Source: Sabethes cyaneus (Eukaryota > Arthropoda > Insecta > Diptera > Culicidae). Taken from it: 64,000 bases of DNA. How positions within the stretch are numbered: position 1 is the first letter of the stretch; each line of letters opens with the position of its first letter. Below, piece by piece: positions 35,130-47,208 of the stretch. The stretch spans positions 48,627,544-48,691,543 of the forward strand of contig NC_071354.1 of the NCBI RefSeq assembly GCF_943734655.1, written 5' to 3'. The notes below the pieces were generated by a model. The model did not search any database and was not told the DNA's origin. It was given only the letters and a program-made list of their open reading frames with translations. The translations under genes were made by a program, and so were the position numbers.

Positions 35130-36120
35130 ACGAGCCATCTCGCACGTTCAGTCCCTCTGTTCTGGGTGCCGGTGGGGTTGCTGTGAAAAACTGTTTTCCT
35201 TACGACCTGTCCGGTACACCGTGGTTTACCGATTTTCGCCAAATGCACGTCTCCCCAAGCAGTCTCTATTTATTCATTAACTTTTTTCAATGAGGCTTTC
35301 AACCAGTGGTTGGTTCCCCCCAAAAGCAGTATCTATTACCCTTGATTCATGCACCTCCGCTGCTCCTAGCTTTCAGCTTGTACTCCTTCAAATGTCGTCC
35401 GGAAAGGCGCGTATGCCATGCATCAGTATTGTCAAATCTATAAAAACTACCGGTCTAGTAGGGGGTTCGTACGGCGGCTTATGCCTTTTGATCGTAGCGT
35501 TTTGCGAAGGGCAAAGCAATTTCGATGTTCTGTTTGAACACGCCGCTTGTTTTATCTGAGATTGAGTGCGACGGAATCTATTACTGGATTCTCTGCGAGA
35601 CAAATAGCTTTGTTAAATGTAAGAAGATTAGAACAATGTAACGTCCGTATAAATAGAATACTGTTGTCCGAGACAGTTTAGTTGCGTAATATAGATGGTC
35701 AAGTACGATCATGCGGTGTTTTATTCTGTCGAAAATTTGTCCTGTTTCGCTGTCCATTGAAAGCTGATACTATTCGTCTTATGGCCCACAGGATAAGTTC
35801 AAAGATAGTGGGTATCGTACTTTCGTCTGCGGATTTGTGCTGTCCGTAATTGCTGAGCAGCAACATCGCTGGATCTTCTTATTTGTGTTGTCCACGGCTA
35901 TCAGCCATCCCACTTACGCGAACTCATCTGACTCATCTTTTGGTTCGTCGCCGTCAACGAATACCGTCCGCGAAAAAAGCACGTTCGTTTCGTTTGAGCT
36001 TCTGTCATTCATGTATTTAATCTTCGACGCGTTTATTATAGACCGAATCCTCCTAGCCACCGCTTTCAGTTTGCGCAAATGGCCTCTGCAGTGGCAAAGC
36101 TTCTGGTTTTAATATCAAAG
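35130..36120 (-). mobile_element. Decayed RTE fragment inside the TIR element
   Basis: Minus-strand echoes of the RTE C-terminal half: the 35135-35200 end (GTTCAGTCCCTCTGTTCTGG, also seen at 58465) and a 35560-35440 piece (SQNATIKRHKPPYEP), which matches the broken RTE at 37850-37880. At 36110-35850 KAVARRIRSIINASKIKYMN corresponds to the block after FADD. No continuous frame. Confidence 0.55.
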
Positions 36121-36234
36121 TCACCTGCGTAACCAAGAAGTTTGCTGCTTTTTTCTGAAAATCAAACCACCGGTTTAGAAATCTGCTCGGCGGATCACTT
36201 CAAGAGCGAAGTTTAAAATCTTGCAAGATAAGTT

Positions 36235-36345
36235 ATTAGCAGCACCTTCACTGCGTCTCGAAGAGACTCGATCCGATGGACTCTAACAGCCTCTCCCAGC
36301 CGAGATTCGAACATACGACGTATCTCAATGCCAGCTGGGAGGCAA
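36235..36345 (-). mobile_element. Feilai-like SINE fragment
   Basis: Inverse of the head of the SINE at 41455-41666: box-B-like GTTCGAATCTCGGCTGGGAG and GGCTGTTAGAGTCCATCGGA on the minus strand. 3' tail not present. Confidence 0.65.
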
Positions 36346-36527
36346 AATTTTAACATTTGGTTTCTATTATTTCAATATTATCTTTTTAGTCAAAAGAACA
36401 CTCAATTTCAACCAAAATAGCTATTAACTGAAAATAATTCCCCATTTCCTGACTCCTTACGGTTGGGCTATGTCAGATTTTTTTTGTAACCCCCCCCCCC
36501 CAGGAAACATTTCTGGCTACGCCCATG

Positions 36528-36774
36528 TCTTCAATGCATACGATCAAAAGAGGATGGTGTGGAACTCTCTTGACTAACGAACATGGAGCTACTGAGAGGG
36601 CCTTGTCATGTGAGCTCACGAAGCAGTGCTCTAAGGAATGGTTTTTCTCGTTGACGACATGGTTGGTAAAGCATTGCAGCACTATAGTGGTCGAGAAGAT
36701 TCATTGCATCGACATGGACCGTAGAGTTTCCAGAATCAGAAGAGAGAAAATCGCGAAAATCATGATCACTCAGC
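36528..36774. other. Unassigned spacer
   Basis: Between the TIR element and the next RTE fragment; a 95-residue plus ORF (36525-36812) enters the RTE frame only at its end. Confidence 0.3.
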
Positions 36775-38160
36775 TAATTGATTTCAAAGCAACATACGAT
36801 ACAGTCGATTGAGACCAGCTATGGTAGATAATGCACGAATACAGTTTTCCGGATAAACGGACGTGACTGACGAACTATTTCCGTTACAATCAGAGCTACA
36901 ATCGAGCGATATGTTTCGTGCGCATTCCGGGAAAACTCTCGAGTCCCTTCGAGACGCGGCGAGGGTTGATATATAGGACGGCTTATACTGCATGCTGTTT
37001 AACATCAGTCTTGAGGGGATAATCTGATGAGAGGGCATCGAAACGAGAGGCACGATTTTTACTAAGGGTAGCCAACTCCTGGGATTTGGAGATTACTGAT
37101 ATTATAGCCAGGCGCCGACGGAGACAATCTACACTCTTAAATGATTCTACCCGTAAATAGGTCGGATTTAGCTAAAGCCAGGTTGAAAGTACTCAAAATG
37201 CCCTTAAAGTGTACAAGCTAAAATTTTGTGTAAAAAATCAACCAATTTTGGCTACTTGCTACCGATAATTGAATTATTCTCTGTGATTTTTCGGGTATTC
37301 TTGGATAAAATTTCAAATTAAAATCATCTAATATGCTTGCGTCACCACCACTATAGTTTCCCAAATAAATGATTCTTTTGATTTGCATACTGGCAACCTT
37401 TGGCTCTTCTGGCGCTAGTATATATGGACTATAAGTGTTATGTTAGCACCAGAAGCTAGCTGTTGTGAGTTTAGTGTAGAATTTTATGCGCCTCTTGCGG
37501 CATCATCACTATAGTTTCCCAACTAATTCGATATAAGTTTTATCCAAGTGGGGGCCTTTCGCTTGGGTGTCTGTTCTCTGTGGGTAAAATCATTTAAGAG
37601 TGTACGCCAACCAAACTGAAAGCGGAGTCTAGGAGGATTGGGCTAAAAATAAATGCGCTGAAGACGAAATACATGACAGGGAAAGGTTCAAAGGAAGCAA
37701 CTGCATATCTCCCACGGACGATAACAGGCGGCGGCGGCAAACTAGAAGTGGTAGAAGATTTCTTGTATTTGGGATCGCTGGGGACCACGGACAACACAAG
37801 TAACGAGGCGCATTCAAGTGGAAAACCGGACTTACTTTACCTTTCGCAAAATGCTACGATCAAGAAGCATACACCGCTTATTTGATCAGTAGTTATTTAG
37901 CCGGGACGTTGTTCGGGAGGACATACGCGCCCTTGTCGTGTTCGAGCGGAAAGTATTGCGGACGATATTTGCGGAACAAGCTGAAGGTGGAGAGTGGCGG
38001 CAACGTATGAATTATGAGCTTTAGGCACTGCTTGGGGAGATTCCCATCGTACATCTGCTAAAAGTCGGTAGGTTACAGTGAGCCGGACACGTCGTAGGGA
38101 TGCCGGACGACAGTGCAATGAAAACAGTTCTCTTCAACAACCTCACCGGCATCAGGAAAT
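36775..38160 (+). mobile_element. RTE-clade fragment split by a TA MITE
   Basis: LIDFKATYDTVD (about 36776-36812), then decayed palm sequence to about 37130. After the MITE it resumes at 37605 with IGLKINALKTKYMTGKG-like codons, VEDFLYLGSLGTTDN (about 37748-37795) and AGHVVGMPDDSAM (about 38082-38122), finishing with LFNNLTGIRK. Stops and shifts throughout. Confidence 0.75.
37132..37602. mobile_element. 471-bp MITE with TA duplication
   Basis: TA at 37130-37131 and 37603-37604; termini CACTCTTAAATGA and TCATTTAAGAGTG are perfect inverts, and the next bases (TTCTACCC / GGGTAAAA) remain similar. No ORF. A related piece lies at 60046-60265. Tc1/mariner-type. Confidence 0.9.
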
Positions 38161-39510
38161 CTAATTGAATGGAGACGACTGCTGGTTCCCCGATGTCTTC
38201 AGTACATTCAATGATTGCCTTGCTCGCGATTGCATTCAAGCAACTGTTGTGTTAATGTTGCAAGTTGGAGTTATGATAATAATTGGAACAATTGATCCTT
38301 TTAAGGACCGAAACATAATAATTGAAGATTTAATTGAATTTTCTCAGCCAGTTTCCAACTAAAGCGTTTTGCGCCAGAGGTTTGGTAAAGCATATCACCA
38401 AGACAGAAAAGAATCGAAGACGCATAAAGTATAGCTGCGGAAATGTCGCGGTTGGCTCGTTATAACAAAGTTTTACCGATCACCTCTCGCGAAGTTCAAA
38501 CTTCTGTTCGCTACCAAGTGAGTGGGCCAAACACGCCGTCTCAGGAGGGATACCAAAGCATAGTCAACAAATATACCAGCTCTAAGTAACTGTGTTCGGT
38601 CAGGCGTTCTATAACTATCCAATAATTGGCCATTTTCAAGGCCAAGTATGTAAATGAAGATGTGATTGAGTTTTCTCATCAACTCATTTGGCCTGATGGA
38701 GATGTGAAATTATCTGAAATAGCACAATTTCCTTTAATTATTTAATTAATAATTCTTAAAAGAACGGTTTTCAGTAATTGATTGATGAAACTTAGGGAAC
38801 TTTAGGCTTTTCTCTCGGGTTTCTTTAGCAACACAAATCTATCCATCACCAATGCTAAATAAATGAGTACAGCTACAGTAATGCGTAGCGTTATTTCACC
38901 TTGGCAGCAAAATGTGAACGACTCATTGAGAACAAACCAATTGAAACGGACAACTTTGCCTCCTTTGCCCAGACTGAAATTAAAACCCTCCAGTTTGTTC
39001 AACGTAGGTGATGGAATGACGGACCATGAAAAATAGGACGGACATTCAGGTTTCAAATTATGCAATTTCATTAGCTACGTAGCACGTGCAAGTTTATTGC
39101 AAGCTGGAGTTATTATAATCAAACGATCGGTCCTTTCAAGGGCCACACAACGATTGAAGAGTTTATTATATTTTATTGCCCAGGTAATAGGAAAATTACA
39201 CAGGCAACGAGGGAAAAGTTGAATTTTTCGCCGTTGGGGACGACCAATAAATGGCGGGAATAAGTTTTCTGGTTACGGGTGACATTTTCTGCCACTTCCA
39301 AAATGTCTGTAGCTTGTAAAAGCTTTATTATCAGTGTTTTGCGCAAAATTTTCAACTTTTTGAAAACTTGCGCGTACCGTCTACCGATTGCCAGAGGAAA
39401 AGTACTATTCAACGCAGAAGCAGATCATGAAAATCTATTTACTGTTTGGTTTAGAGTGACTTCGATTCGTTTTAATAAAATAGATTCAATCAATTCATGG
39501 AAATAAACCC
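38161..39510. other. Unassigned AT-rich region
   Basis: Contains two related stretches, about 38255-38350 and 39090-39185, sharing GCAAGYTGGAGTTATKATAA and TTTAAGG/TTCAAGGRCC words and ATTGAAGA, which suggests a local repeat pair. No gene seen. Confidence 0.4.
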
Positions 39511-39524
39511 GAAATCAGTTGAGA

Positions 39525-39760
39525 ATTGAACGTATACAATGTTACTACTTTGATAAAGCGCTAAAAAGAGACTTACGTAGTCATACGTCACTTATGCGGT
39601 CGTGTCTTGTGCACAACCCTTCTGATTTTTGTTTACAAATATTTCGACCAGTATCTGCGGTATCTGGTTTGATTCTAAATGCACCAGGGCGTATCTTCTA
39701 TTTCTCGAAACAAGGTGAGGCGCTCAACCAACAGACTTTTTGACGTAGGACTACGTCTTA
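39525..39760. repeat. Dispersed repeat ending in GACGTAGGACTACGTC
   Basis: 39525-39640 (GAACGTATACAATGTTACTA, GAGACTTACGTAGTC, TGTGCACAACCC) recurs at about 41760-41945, there with an extra insertion. The 16-base near-palindrome GACGTAGGACTACGTC is at 39742-39757. Confidence 0.6.
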
Positions 39761-40032
39761 CGGCAAGTTTTGAGATAGGGTGTCATTCCAAAAAATCAAA
39801 AAATGCGAGCGTCACGAAAAATGAAAGGTTTTGAGCGCGAATAGCTCAGCGGTTTTCCGATCGATTTTCAATACTCTTACACCAATCGATCGGAAAATCT
39901 TCTAAGAATTGACCCGAATGAAGAAAAGTATGGATTCTTGATGTTGAACTATTGAAAAATTGAAAATATTGAACCTATGTTTTACCAGAATTCTCGCTTC
40001 GTGATTGGTTGGAAGATTCTTTACGATGATCT

Positions 40033-40400
40033 AAACCTATACCAATTTGATATCTGTGCTTGAGAAGTAAGCCAAAACAAGTGACAAAGTTTCCTCATTT
40101 CAACAAGATTTCTTAACACCGCGGTTCAACCTAGACCATTTTGATGTCCTTGCTTGGGAAGTACGCCAGAGAGAGTGACAAAGCTCCCTCGTGCCAGCAG
40201 ATTTCTTACGAACGCGATTAAACCTAGTCCAATCTGATGTCTGTGTTAGGGAAGTGTGCCAGAAAAAATGACACTAGTTCGTTGTCCCAACAGATCGCAA
40301 ATTCTTTACTGCGTGACGATTAAACCTCGGCGAATTTGATATCTGTGTTGGAAAAATGTGCTACAGCTACTGTGTTCGGTTATATGGCTCTGTATGAATA
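40033..40400. repeat. Tandem repeat, unit about 92-102 bp, four copies
   Basis: Diverged units begin at 40033, 40128, 40220 and 40322, each with AAACCTARNCCAATTTGATR, CTGTGYTTGGGAAGT and GTGACAAAG words. Confidence 0.7.
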
Positions 40401-41127
40401 CGCATGCTTGCCGTTTCATTAGAAGTGCAGTGAAAATAAGTGCTGTAGATAAAATAGGATTGAATTGGTAAAATCCTTTCAGCGTGGGAAACGATGGATA
40501 ATAAAAACAATCTTTAATTTCAATAAGGTAGCAGGAAAGTAATAGTTTGTGTTCTTCCCTACGATAAAACTGAACCTTGTCGTGGCGTAGGGCTTTTTAA
40601 CTAATCAGTAAATGAACAGCGGTCACATTTACTTCTGAATGTGGGTATATATCAAAATACTTTTGTGATTTCAAGCTGGCTGTCCTGAGCTCTGATGGCC
40701 GCCCGCGGGCTCTGTCGATGGGAAGGGATCGAGTCTTAAAGAGACGTTTAAGCCCAGAGCTTTACAGCACTTTGGTCTCGAGGATTGGAAGGCGGGCGAG
40801 TCTCTATATTTTGAAGCTTCTGTCGACTACCGCGAACGTCCAGCTTGTGCTGCGCTCAATTTACTTTGTATCGTGGGAATGCACTGTGAATGCTAAGGGG
40901 ATGAAAGATTAAATTTGCCCTGATAAGTTGATAACCACTAATGCTCCGAAATTTGTCTTACCTATTGGTTCATTTGTGGTTGTTTGTGTTGGAAAACTGA
41001 AAGCGGGCGCGCGGTTGAAGACCGGTGTCAGGCGGGGCTGACGAATCCTCCACTTCTTCACTATACCACATATTGCAACTCGAGTGGTACAAAAAGTCCA
41101 AAGCACATTTACAAATTCGATCTATTA
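40401..41127. other. No gene recognised
   Basis: Short ORFs only; a GC-richer block at about 40680-40740 has no motif known to me. Confidence 0.35.
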
Positions 41128-41200
41128 TTTTTCTTCTCATCATCATCATTATCATCATCATCGTCATCATCATCATTATCATCATCATCATTATATTTAA
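41128..41200. repeat. (TCA)n microsatellite
   Basis: Imperfect TCATCA/TTATCATCA triplets over about 70 bases. Confidence 0.9.
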
Positions 41201-41454
41201 AATATGACATTCCGGCCTTTGGCAGAGAGATCTTAGAGTCAGTTCGTGGAGTCCGCGCAGAGCCGAAACGCCTCCGCCTGCGGGTATAGGCGTGACGGCT
41301 ATGCTTGGGGCTCAACCTGTGTTTTAGTGGGCGACAGTGCCTGTCTCGTCAGGTAGAACTGATGTTTGAGGTCTCCCTGACACTTTGTTGACATCACAAA
41401 AGGGCCCAGCGCAGAGTTTTATACGCTATTAAGCGACCAGTTGGATAACCCGAA

Positions 41455-41666
41455 TACCATCTCCCAGTTGGCCTCGAGGTAAGACGCTGGTCTAATAAGC
41501 CAGTCGTCGTATGTTCGAATCTTGGCTGGGAGAGGCTGTTAGAGTCAATAGGATCGTAGCACTGACCCTGCACTGTCCTGTATTCTAACAGCTGGTTGCG
41601 AAGTCTGTTGTATAAAAAACAGAAGGTCAAATTTCGATAACGGAATTAGCACCCAGGCTTTGGCTT
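41455..41666 (+). mobile_element. Feilai-like tRNA-derived SINE
   Basis: 212 bp between perfect 14-base duplications TTGGATAACCCGAA (41441-41454 and 41667-41680). Box-A-like TTGGCCTCGAGG (about 41468) and box-B-like TGTTCGAATCT (about 41512) form a pol III head. The tail (TTTCGATAACGGAATTAGCA, CAGGCTTTGGC) resembles the Feilai family of Aedes, known from its CTTTG-type end. Confidence 0.85.
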
Positions 41667-41680
41667 TTGGATAACCCGAA

Positions 41681-43588
41681 AAAAAGGAAAAAAAGGAAAG
41701 TAATAGTTTGTGTTCTTGATTTTGTTAAATTGTTTTCAAATGCACAATCTTTTGAGAATTGAACGTATGCAATGTTACTACTCTGATAAATGTTACATAC
41801 AACGCATGTAGCATGTATATATGTTGCAGTATACATGAAGAATCGAATGATTACAAGCATGAATACATGCTACTATCACTACAAAGAGACTTACGTAGTC
41901 CTGCGTTACCTATATCTTGTACACAACCCCTCTGATTTTTTTAATTGTATGCAATGTAGAATCATTAACAGTTAATATGAAAACTCAAAGTCATATTGAT
42001 TGCTTACTTCCGATTATTGCAAATTCTGACTTTAATGCCGAATGACCAGCTTATGCTCGAGGTAAAAATAATCTTCATCTCTAAACGATGTGTAGCCGAA
42101 CCACACGGAAATGAAGATTAAATTACATACAATGCAACGGGGTTGCGGTTTGAAAATGGAATTGAAAAAATCCCACCAACAGCAACCAACGAACGGCAGG
42201 CAGTAATCCATACTTATCCGTCAAAGGGAAGGACACCAACTCTAAATGCATTTTACCAAATCAAACCGAAGTGGTTTGATCTTAAGAACAGCACCACAGC
42301 TAAATTGATTATTGCCCTCTCCCCCATATCTCGAGCACATTTGCGTTCACGTTTCGATTCGGTTCGACGCATCCTACACGGTCGAATACGCGCGCTCGTC
42401 CAGCAGAGGTCCGCTGGGAATGGCAGCATTACATTCGAAACATGCTCCTCTCCTCGCAATGGCAAACGTTTTTTTTTTCAAAAAATTTCATTCTGATATG
42501 TGAACGTCCCTTACTGGATCCTCAGGTGAAAAAACACACTCTGCATTTCTGTGTCTCGGAGGCGACTTTTAATCGCTCGGAGAATTTAATTTCGTGCTTT
42601 TCGATATGCTTCGGCTTAATAGGTTTTCATGCTGATTATTGCCAGAAACACGGATTAGATTATTCAATTCGTCAATAAAATTAAACGGGACGCGCAGGTT
42701 GATACCACACAAGCCAGCCAGGCAGGAAAGATGGTAGAAAACAGAAAAACGGAGAACGCATAAAAGGTTTGGAAATTAAGTCCAACATTAAAAAAAATTT
42801 ATATTATTAATTTGCTTCAATTTGTTTGTATCAAGAAGGAATTTCCAGTCTCTCGGTCAAAGTAAGGTCGATGCTAGTAGTGTAGAGGAATACGTCGGTT
42901 AGTAAAAGTTACCATCGTTCTGGTTCGGCGATGTTTGAAATACTTATGTAGTTTGTCCAATGTCCGGTTAAATTCTTCAACGGTGTGCGCATGTTGAGAT
43001 AGCTATTATGATTTAATCAAAAAATCAGCTGCGCACGTTGCCCATTCGCTGTGTTGTGCTCTGCTAAGCATGCTAATGAAGCGATTTGTCTCAAACTTAG
43101 ATACAAAACCCTGATGCCATGGAACGCGCTTCGCAGGCGTCAGACGTTTTTTGTTTCTCTGTGCTTCACCAAATCCGCTTTTTGGGTTAATTGCACACTC
43201 AGCCGAATGATGCTAGACACTGCCTTATGATTATAGACTTCCGATATGTTCACAAATTTCCATCGCTGCACGTTGCACCCGAAGTCAACGATATTAAGCT
43301 ACATTTACTGTATCACATTCTTCACACAAGCACACGCGGAAATGGAAAAAAAACTTGACAAAAAATCCCACCTTTGGAGGCACTAAACCCTAATTGCTCA
43401 TTTCTGTTTTGTCTTCTTCTCATTTTCTACATTTAAACTAACCGATCCTGAATCTTTCGATTTCGTTTTCTACCGGCCAACAGCAGATTAAGCTGCATTA
43501 AAATCTCACTGCGGTCGCCGCCAGGTAGTTCCGGTCCGTAACCCTGCGGCGGCGGCAGTTGCTCTGTTCGAAACCTTTGACGAGGAGG
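41681..43588. other. Repeat remnants and 3' flank of Vang
   Basis: 41760-41945 is a copy of the repeat at 39525. The rest, including the minus-strand 3' UTR of Vang just below 43589, shows no other gene. An ORF at 42143-42496 has no domain. Confidence 0.4.
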
Positions 43589-45277
43589 TCACACACTGGT
43601 TTCCGAGTTTAGCTTTAGGATGAATTTGTTGGACTTTGGATCGACTACCTCTTCGCTGATTGTGAAATGTGGAACTTTGTTGATCGAAATCGTCAGCGAC
43701 ACATCGTTCTGGATCAGCTGGAACGTGGTTCCGTCGGAAATGGGGCGCGACAGAAGCTCGTCGCATATCAGGGCCCAGTTGTGATTCGTTCGTCGCTCTT
43801 TGTCGTTCTGCAGTACGGGTGCCTCTACGAGGTAAGGTTCTAGGAACGCTCTCGGAGACATGTCGTTTTTCAGGCAGTGGGCCAGATGTTTCAGTATAGA
43901 TTCTATGGTGTGTCGAGGCTGTTGACGTGTGATACGGAGATATTTCTGCAAGGCACGGGCCATCGACGGGAAGATTGCCTGTGCTGCTTCTTGTGGATCC
44001 AGCGGAATGACCGGAGCCTGAGGTTGTGGTTGATCGGTTTGAAGGCGCTTGATATGTGTGAAAGCCTCTTCGGCGGCCGTCACCAGACGAGCCCTCCGCT
44101 TTTTAACACGGCGGTCATACTCGTGCTCTTCGTAGAAACGCTCGTTGTGGGAGGAATCACGCCGCCGGGCATGAGCTGCCAGAACCGCTCTTGATTGGCT
44201 CTGCTGCTGAGCCGGTGTGGCGCCGTCAACTTCATAATATTTGAACGAAGATAAAGCTTTTCGCTGCGATTTTGATACCGGTAATCGTTCCAAGTACGGA
44301 TTGTAGATGGTAAATTCCGTGTAATAGCGCTGAAGGACCCACACCGCTGTTCGTTGGATACTGAGCTGACCTATGCTATAGTTGTGAGACTCTCCGTCAG
44401 GACTTCGTATCACCTTGATATGATAAATTGGTTGCAGGTGTCGTATTTCTAGCAGAATAACTGCCACGTAATGGATAAACAAAAGCGTATCGGTGAAGTT
44501 CGTAGCATATGAAACCAAAGTCTTGTAGTCCACAGCGGTCGATCCTGAGACAATGGCTTTGGTGCCTTCAGTCACTTGAACAATGTAGAACAGCCAATAG
44601 GCGAATGTCGATATTAACACCAGCAGCAACACCGTTGCTCGAAAGAAAAATATTCTAGGCATAATGGCGACTGGTTTTCTAACGAAAACAGCCCACAGCC
44701 CGATCGAGAGCAACAACATCCTAGCGGCCAGCGATACCATCAAACCTTTACACTCCGCGTTGCATGCCAGCAGCTGTAGACGATCGTTTTGCGTTAATTC
44801 CAGATTGTCAAAAGCGGATGGAAAAAATCCCAACTTTGGTAAAATTGCCATAACTAGTGGACTTAGAAATGCTACTGTACACAACAGTACGGACAATATC
44901 CTTTCCAGGTACCGCTGACAGGCGAATCCAATGCCCGTATCATCGGACATTTGCCAATAACTCACATCCTCCATGGAAATGCTCTGCTCCGATGTGTTAC
45001 CGGTGATAGCCGTGGTGTTTTCGCCCCACGTTTCATCTTGCGGCAGAATTTGAACTTCTATTACCTCCTGACCGTCGCGACTGTCGTCGCCGATGTTAAC
45101 ACTAGTTTGAAACGGTGCCATATCTGGTCGTTTGTTCCTTAAATGATTATTCCTATGCGAATGCCTTGTGCGGTCTCTATGTGATCCCAGTGTGCTACTA
45201 TTATTGCCACCGTTATGTCCTCTTGAACGCCTCGTAGTTTTGCTGCTCGGTTCCGACTTGATCGATTCGGTTTCCAT
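43589..45277 (-). CDS. Vang: Van Gogh/Strabismus planar cell polarity protein, single exon, 562 aa
   Basis: Core planar-cell-polarity four-pass membrane protein that, with Prickle, forms the proximal complex opposing Frizzled/Dishevelled at epithelial junctions. A Ser/Thr/Arg-rich cytosolic N-terminus (residues 1-115) precedes four hydrophobic segments near 127-147, 178-198, 209-233 and 261-278. The long cytosolic C-terminus contains HLQPIYHIKVIRSPDGES, RRDSSHNERFYEEHEYDRR and LKNDMSPRAFLEPYL, typical of Vang, and ends with the PDZ-binding ETSV, as in the Drosophila protein (584 aa). The ATG at 45277 is the first in frame and gives the expected start MET. No intron is needed and no damage is seen. 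The nearest neighbours are repeats. Confidence 0.96.
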   Translation of the reverse strand: METESIKSEPSSKTTRRSRGHNGGNNSSTLGSHRDRTRHSHRNNHLRNKRPDMAPFQTSVNIGDDSRDGQEVIEVQILPQDETWGENTTAITGNTSEQSISMEDVSYWQMSDDTGIGFACQRYLERILSVLLCTVAFLSPLVMAILPKLGFFPSAFDNLELTQNDRLQLLACNAECKGLMVSLAARMLLLSIGLWAVFVRKPVAIMPRIFFFRATVLLLVLISTFAYWLFYIVQVTEGTKAIVSGSTAVDYKTLVSYATNFTDTLLFIHYVAVILLEIRHLQPIYHIKVIRSPDGESHNYSIGQLSIQRTAVWVLQRYYTEFTIYNPYLERLPVSKSQRKALSSFKYYEVDGATPAQQQSQSRAVLAAHARRRDSSHNERFYEEHEYDRRVKKRRARLVTAAEEAFTHIKRLQTDQPQPQAPVIPLDPQEAAQAIFPSMARALQKYLRITRQQPRHTIESILKHLAHCLKNDMSPRAFLEPYLVEAPVLQNDKERRTNHNWALICDELLSRPISDGTTFQLIQNDVSLTISINKVPHFTISEEVVDPKSNKFILKLNSETSV

Positions 45278-46430
45278 TGTTTAAATCCGTTTAACCGTGC
45301 CGGTAAACGCAGTCATTTGAATATGGAAACCTAGCTAATTCAGCAAGTCTTACAAGAAGCACTTTTCTAATGGCCAATTACGAAATCGGTGTCAAACGTG
45401 GTGCCGTACAACATTGGCGTCAGAAGCGGAAATTCTCACGGACAATCCCGAACAAATTGATTCATTCCACTGCCACTGTTGCTGTGCCTTTCGAGTCACC
45501 GCCATAGGTGAAAACAAGCGAGCGAGCCAAACCTGCCCTTACAGTTACTTCTTATGAGACCACTTTTTTTCACTTGCTCTTTTCGCCATTCCTACCTACG
45601 ATTGGCAAGTGCGCTTTCCCGTCCAGGAGCAGATGTACTCATCATCGATCGTTGTTTTATCAGAAACCAGAAACATATTTTAATCACATGTGATTGGCTG
45701 TGCCAAATTTCGTCACTTATGCAATGCTCACTGGAAAATTATCTACCGATAATTGCATGGTGAAAATTTTCCGCATTGCTTTTTCTTCGATTGTTCAACT
45801 TTGAGCTGAATACGCAACAACGGTGCACAGATTAGGTGGCCGCAAATATCGACGGTTTTACACAACACACTTCTCGAAGCAAATGTCGATTATTTCACGT
45901 TTCAGATTTACGTTAACGCTAAAATATTGACAAAAGTCTGTCCCTTATTACGAACGAAAACTATTTCCACCATCTTTGTTTTATACTTTCGGTTCAAAAC
46001 GAACGGTGAATGAACGCAAACGCGGCAGCGGCAGCACACCCGTTCCCGCATACGTGCTACGATGACCGAAGGAAGAACGCGAATGAAAATGAAGTTGACG
46101 TATTCGTATTCATTGAATGGCGTACAATGCAAGCAAAGAAGGAATGAAACGAATGGACAAACATGCGAACGAAATAAGAGAATACATAGGGAAATACAAA
46201 TAATATTAACAATGTGTGCGTGATACGGTTGGTAAGGTAAGTAGCAAGGTAAGTATACCAATGGCAATAAAGGCAAGGTGAGGTGAACAAAAGGCTCATT
46301 TCTTCATTCGCGAATCACTTGGCGAATCATCGTGAAGTTTTGATCGTTTTGATTGATTGATGTTCTGAGCCGTTCGATTGGGGCGATATAGGGGAAACCT
46401 CCCAGCTAGCATTTTTATATGATCATGAAT
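45278..46430. other. 5' flank of Vang
   Basis: Contains the minus-strand 5' UTR/promoter region. Short overlapping ORFs (45508-46299) carry no domain. No TATA or Inr assignment attempted. Confidence 0.4.
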
Positions 46431-46453
46431 AGAATTCTATTCAGTTTACTTTT

Positions 46454-46511
46454 GACGTAGGACTACGCCTTTGATTTCTATATTTTTCTAATTTTGACGT
46501 AGGACTACGTC
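46454..46511. repeat. Pair of GACGTAGGACTACG(T/C)C near-palindromes
   Basis: Copies at 46454-46469 and 46496-46511, followed by GGGTGGCACGTTGGAGAAGC and GCTTATAGCTCAGCC, similar in order to the sequence after the copy at 39742 (GGGTGTCATTCC..., GCGAATAGCTCAGCGG). Confidence 0.65.
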
Positions 46512-46842
46512 TTACTTTAATAGGGTGGCACGTTGGAGAAGCAAAAATGACCGCGACACGACAAAGTGATAAATTTTGAACGCTTATAGCTCAGCCAATT
46601 CTGAATATATTTTTATGGTTTGCATACCATTCGAATCACAAAATATCAGCCTTTTGTATAGTTTTCATTAGAAGATTGTATTTTGTATGTAACTTCTGGA
46701 ATTTTCACGTAAAGTTGAACAATTTTTCCAAATTCCCTACAGTATTCGTTCAATCGTCGCCATAGTTACCATACGAAATTGTTATTAATAACATACAAAC
46801 AATTTAAGTGAGAAGTGAGCGATTTTGTGCATCTGATTCTAC
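46512..46842. other. Unassigned repeat flank
   Basis: Continues the dispersed repeat with diverged similarity to 39770-39960. No gene. Confidence 0.35.
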
Positions 46843-47208
46843 AATGTCTCAATTGCTTCAAGAAAAATATATGCGTAAATACCACAAGCGAGTTCGTGAG
46901 CAGGCATAAACTGGATCAGCAAGAGGCCAGCGTTGACGGTGGCAGAGCACTGTAAATTCTTCCATTTGAGAAGAAAAGGAAATCGTAGTGATTTAATGTA
47001 TTCTGAATTGGGCAATACATCGTTGGATGGTGCATCGCATGAAATAGCTGGTCCCTCCAACGTTGAAGTGTTGCGTGAGGCGACCGCTCCGGCAACACGC
47101 ATCACCCTCGGAGATTTGAACTCGAGTACTCCTTTCGGCAACCTAGATGCATACCACTGTTCCATTGCTGAAATATGCGATCTGCATCGATTTTACTCGA
47201 TGTGTTAA
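46843..47208 (+). pseudogene. Possible decayed coding fragment
   Basis: ATG at 46843 gives MSQLLQEKYMRKYHKRVREQ then a stop; another frame (46933-47208) continues as LTVAEHCKFFHL and SNVEVLREATAPATRITLGD. The amino-acid flavour (basic helix, then acidic/Ser-rich) looks like a former ORF, possibly of a retroelement, but no domain is recognised. Confidence 0.3.

Larger units (their letters stand above)
34834..36527. mobile_element. 1.7-kb TIR DNA transposon, no transposase seen
   Basis: Ends CATGGGCGTAGC and GCTACGCCCATG are inverted, with G-rich/C-rich subterminal runs (a C-run at about 36490-36501). A TCTTCAA direct repeat (34827-34833, 36528-36534) flanks it, a 7-base match that could be a diverged 8-base duplication. 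Inside is an RTE remnant (minus) and a SINE fragment rather than a transposase. Superfamily uncertain (hAT or P-like). Confidence 0.7.

Noticed and set aside
41109..41315. ORF with a poly-Asp run
   Set aside because: Translation of the (TCA)n microsatellite.
43877..44194. Plus-strand ORF of 105 residues
   Set aside because: Antisense shadow of Vang.
45908..46299. Overlapping minus ORFs with hydrophobic stretches upstream of Vang
   Set aside because: No start context, no homology recognised; low-complexity AT-rich frame in the promoter flank.
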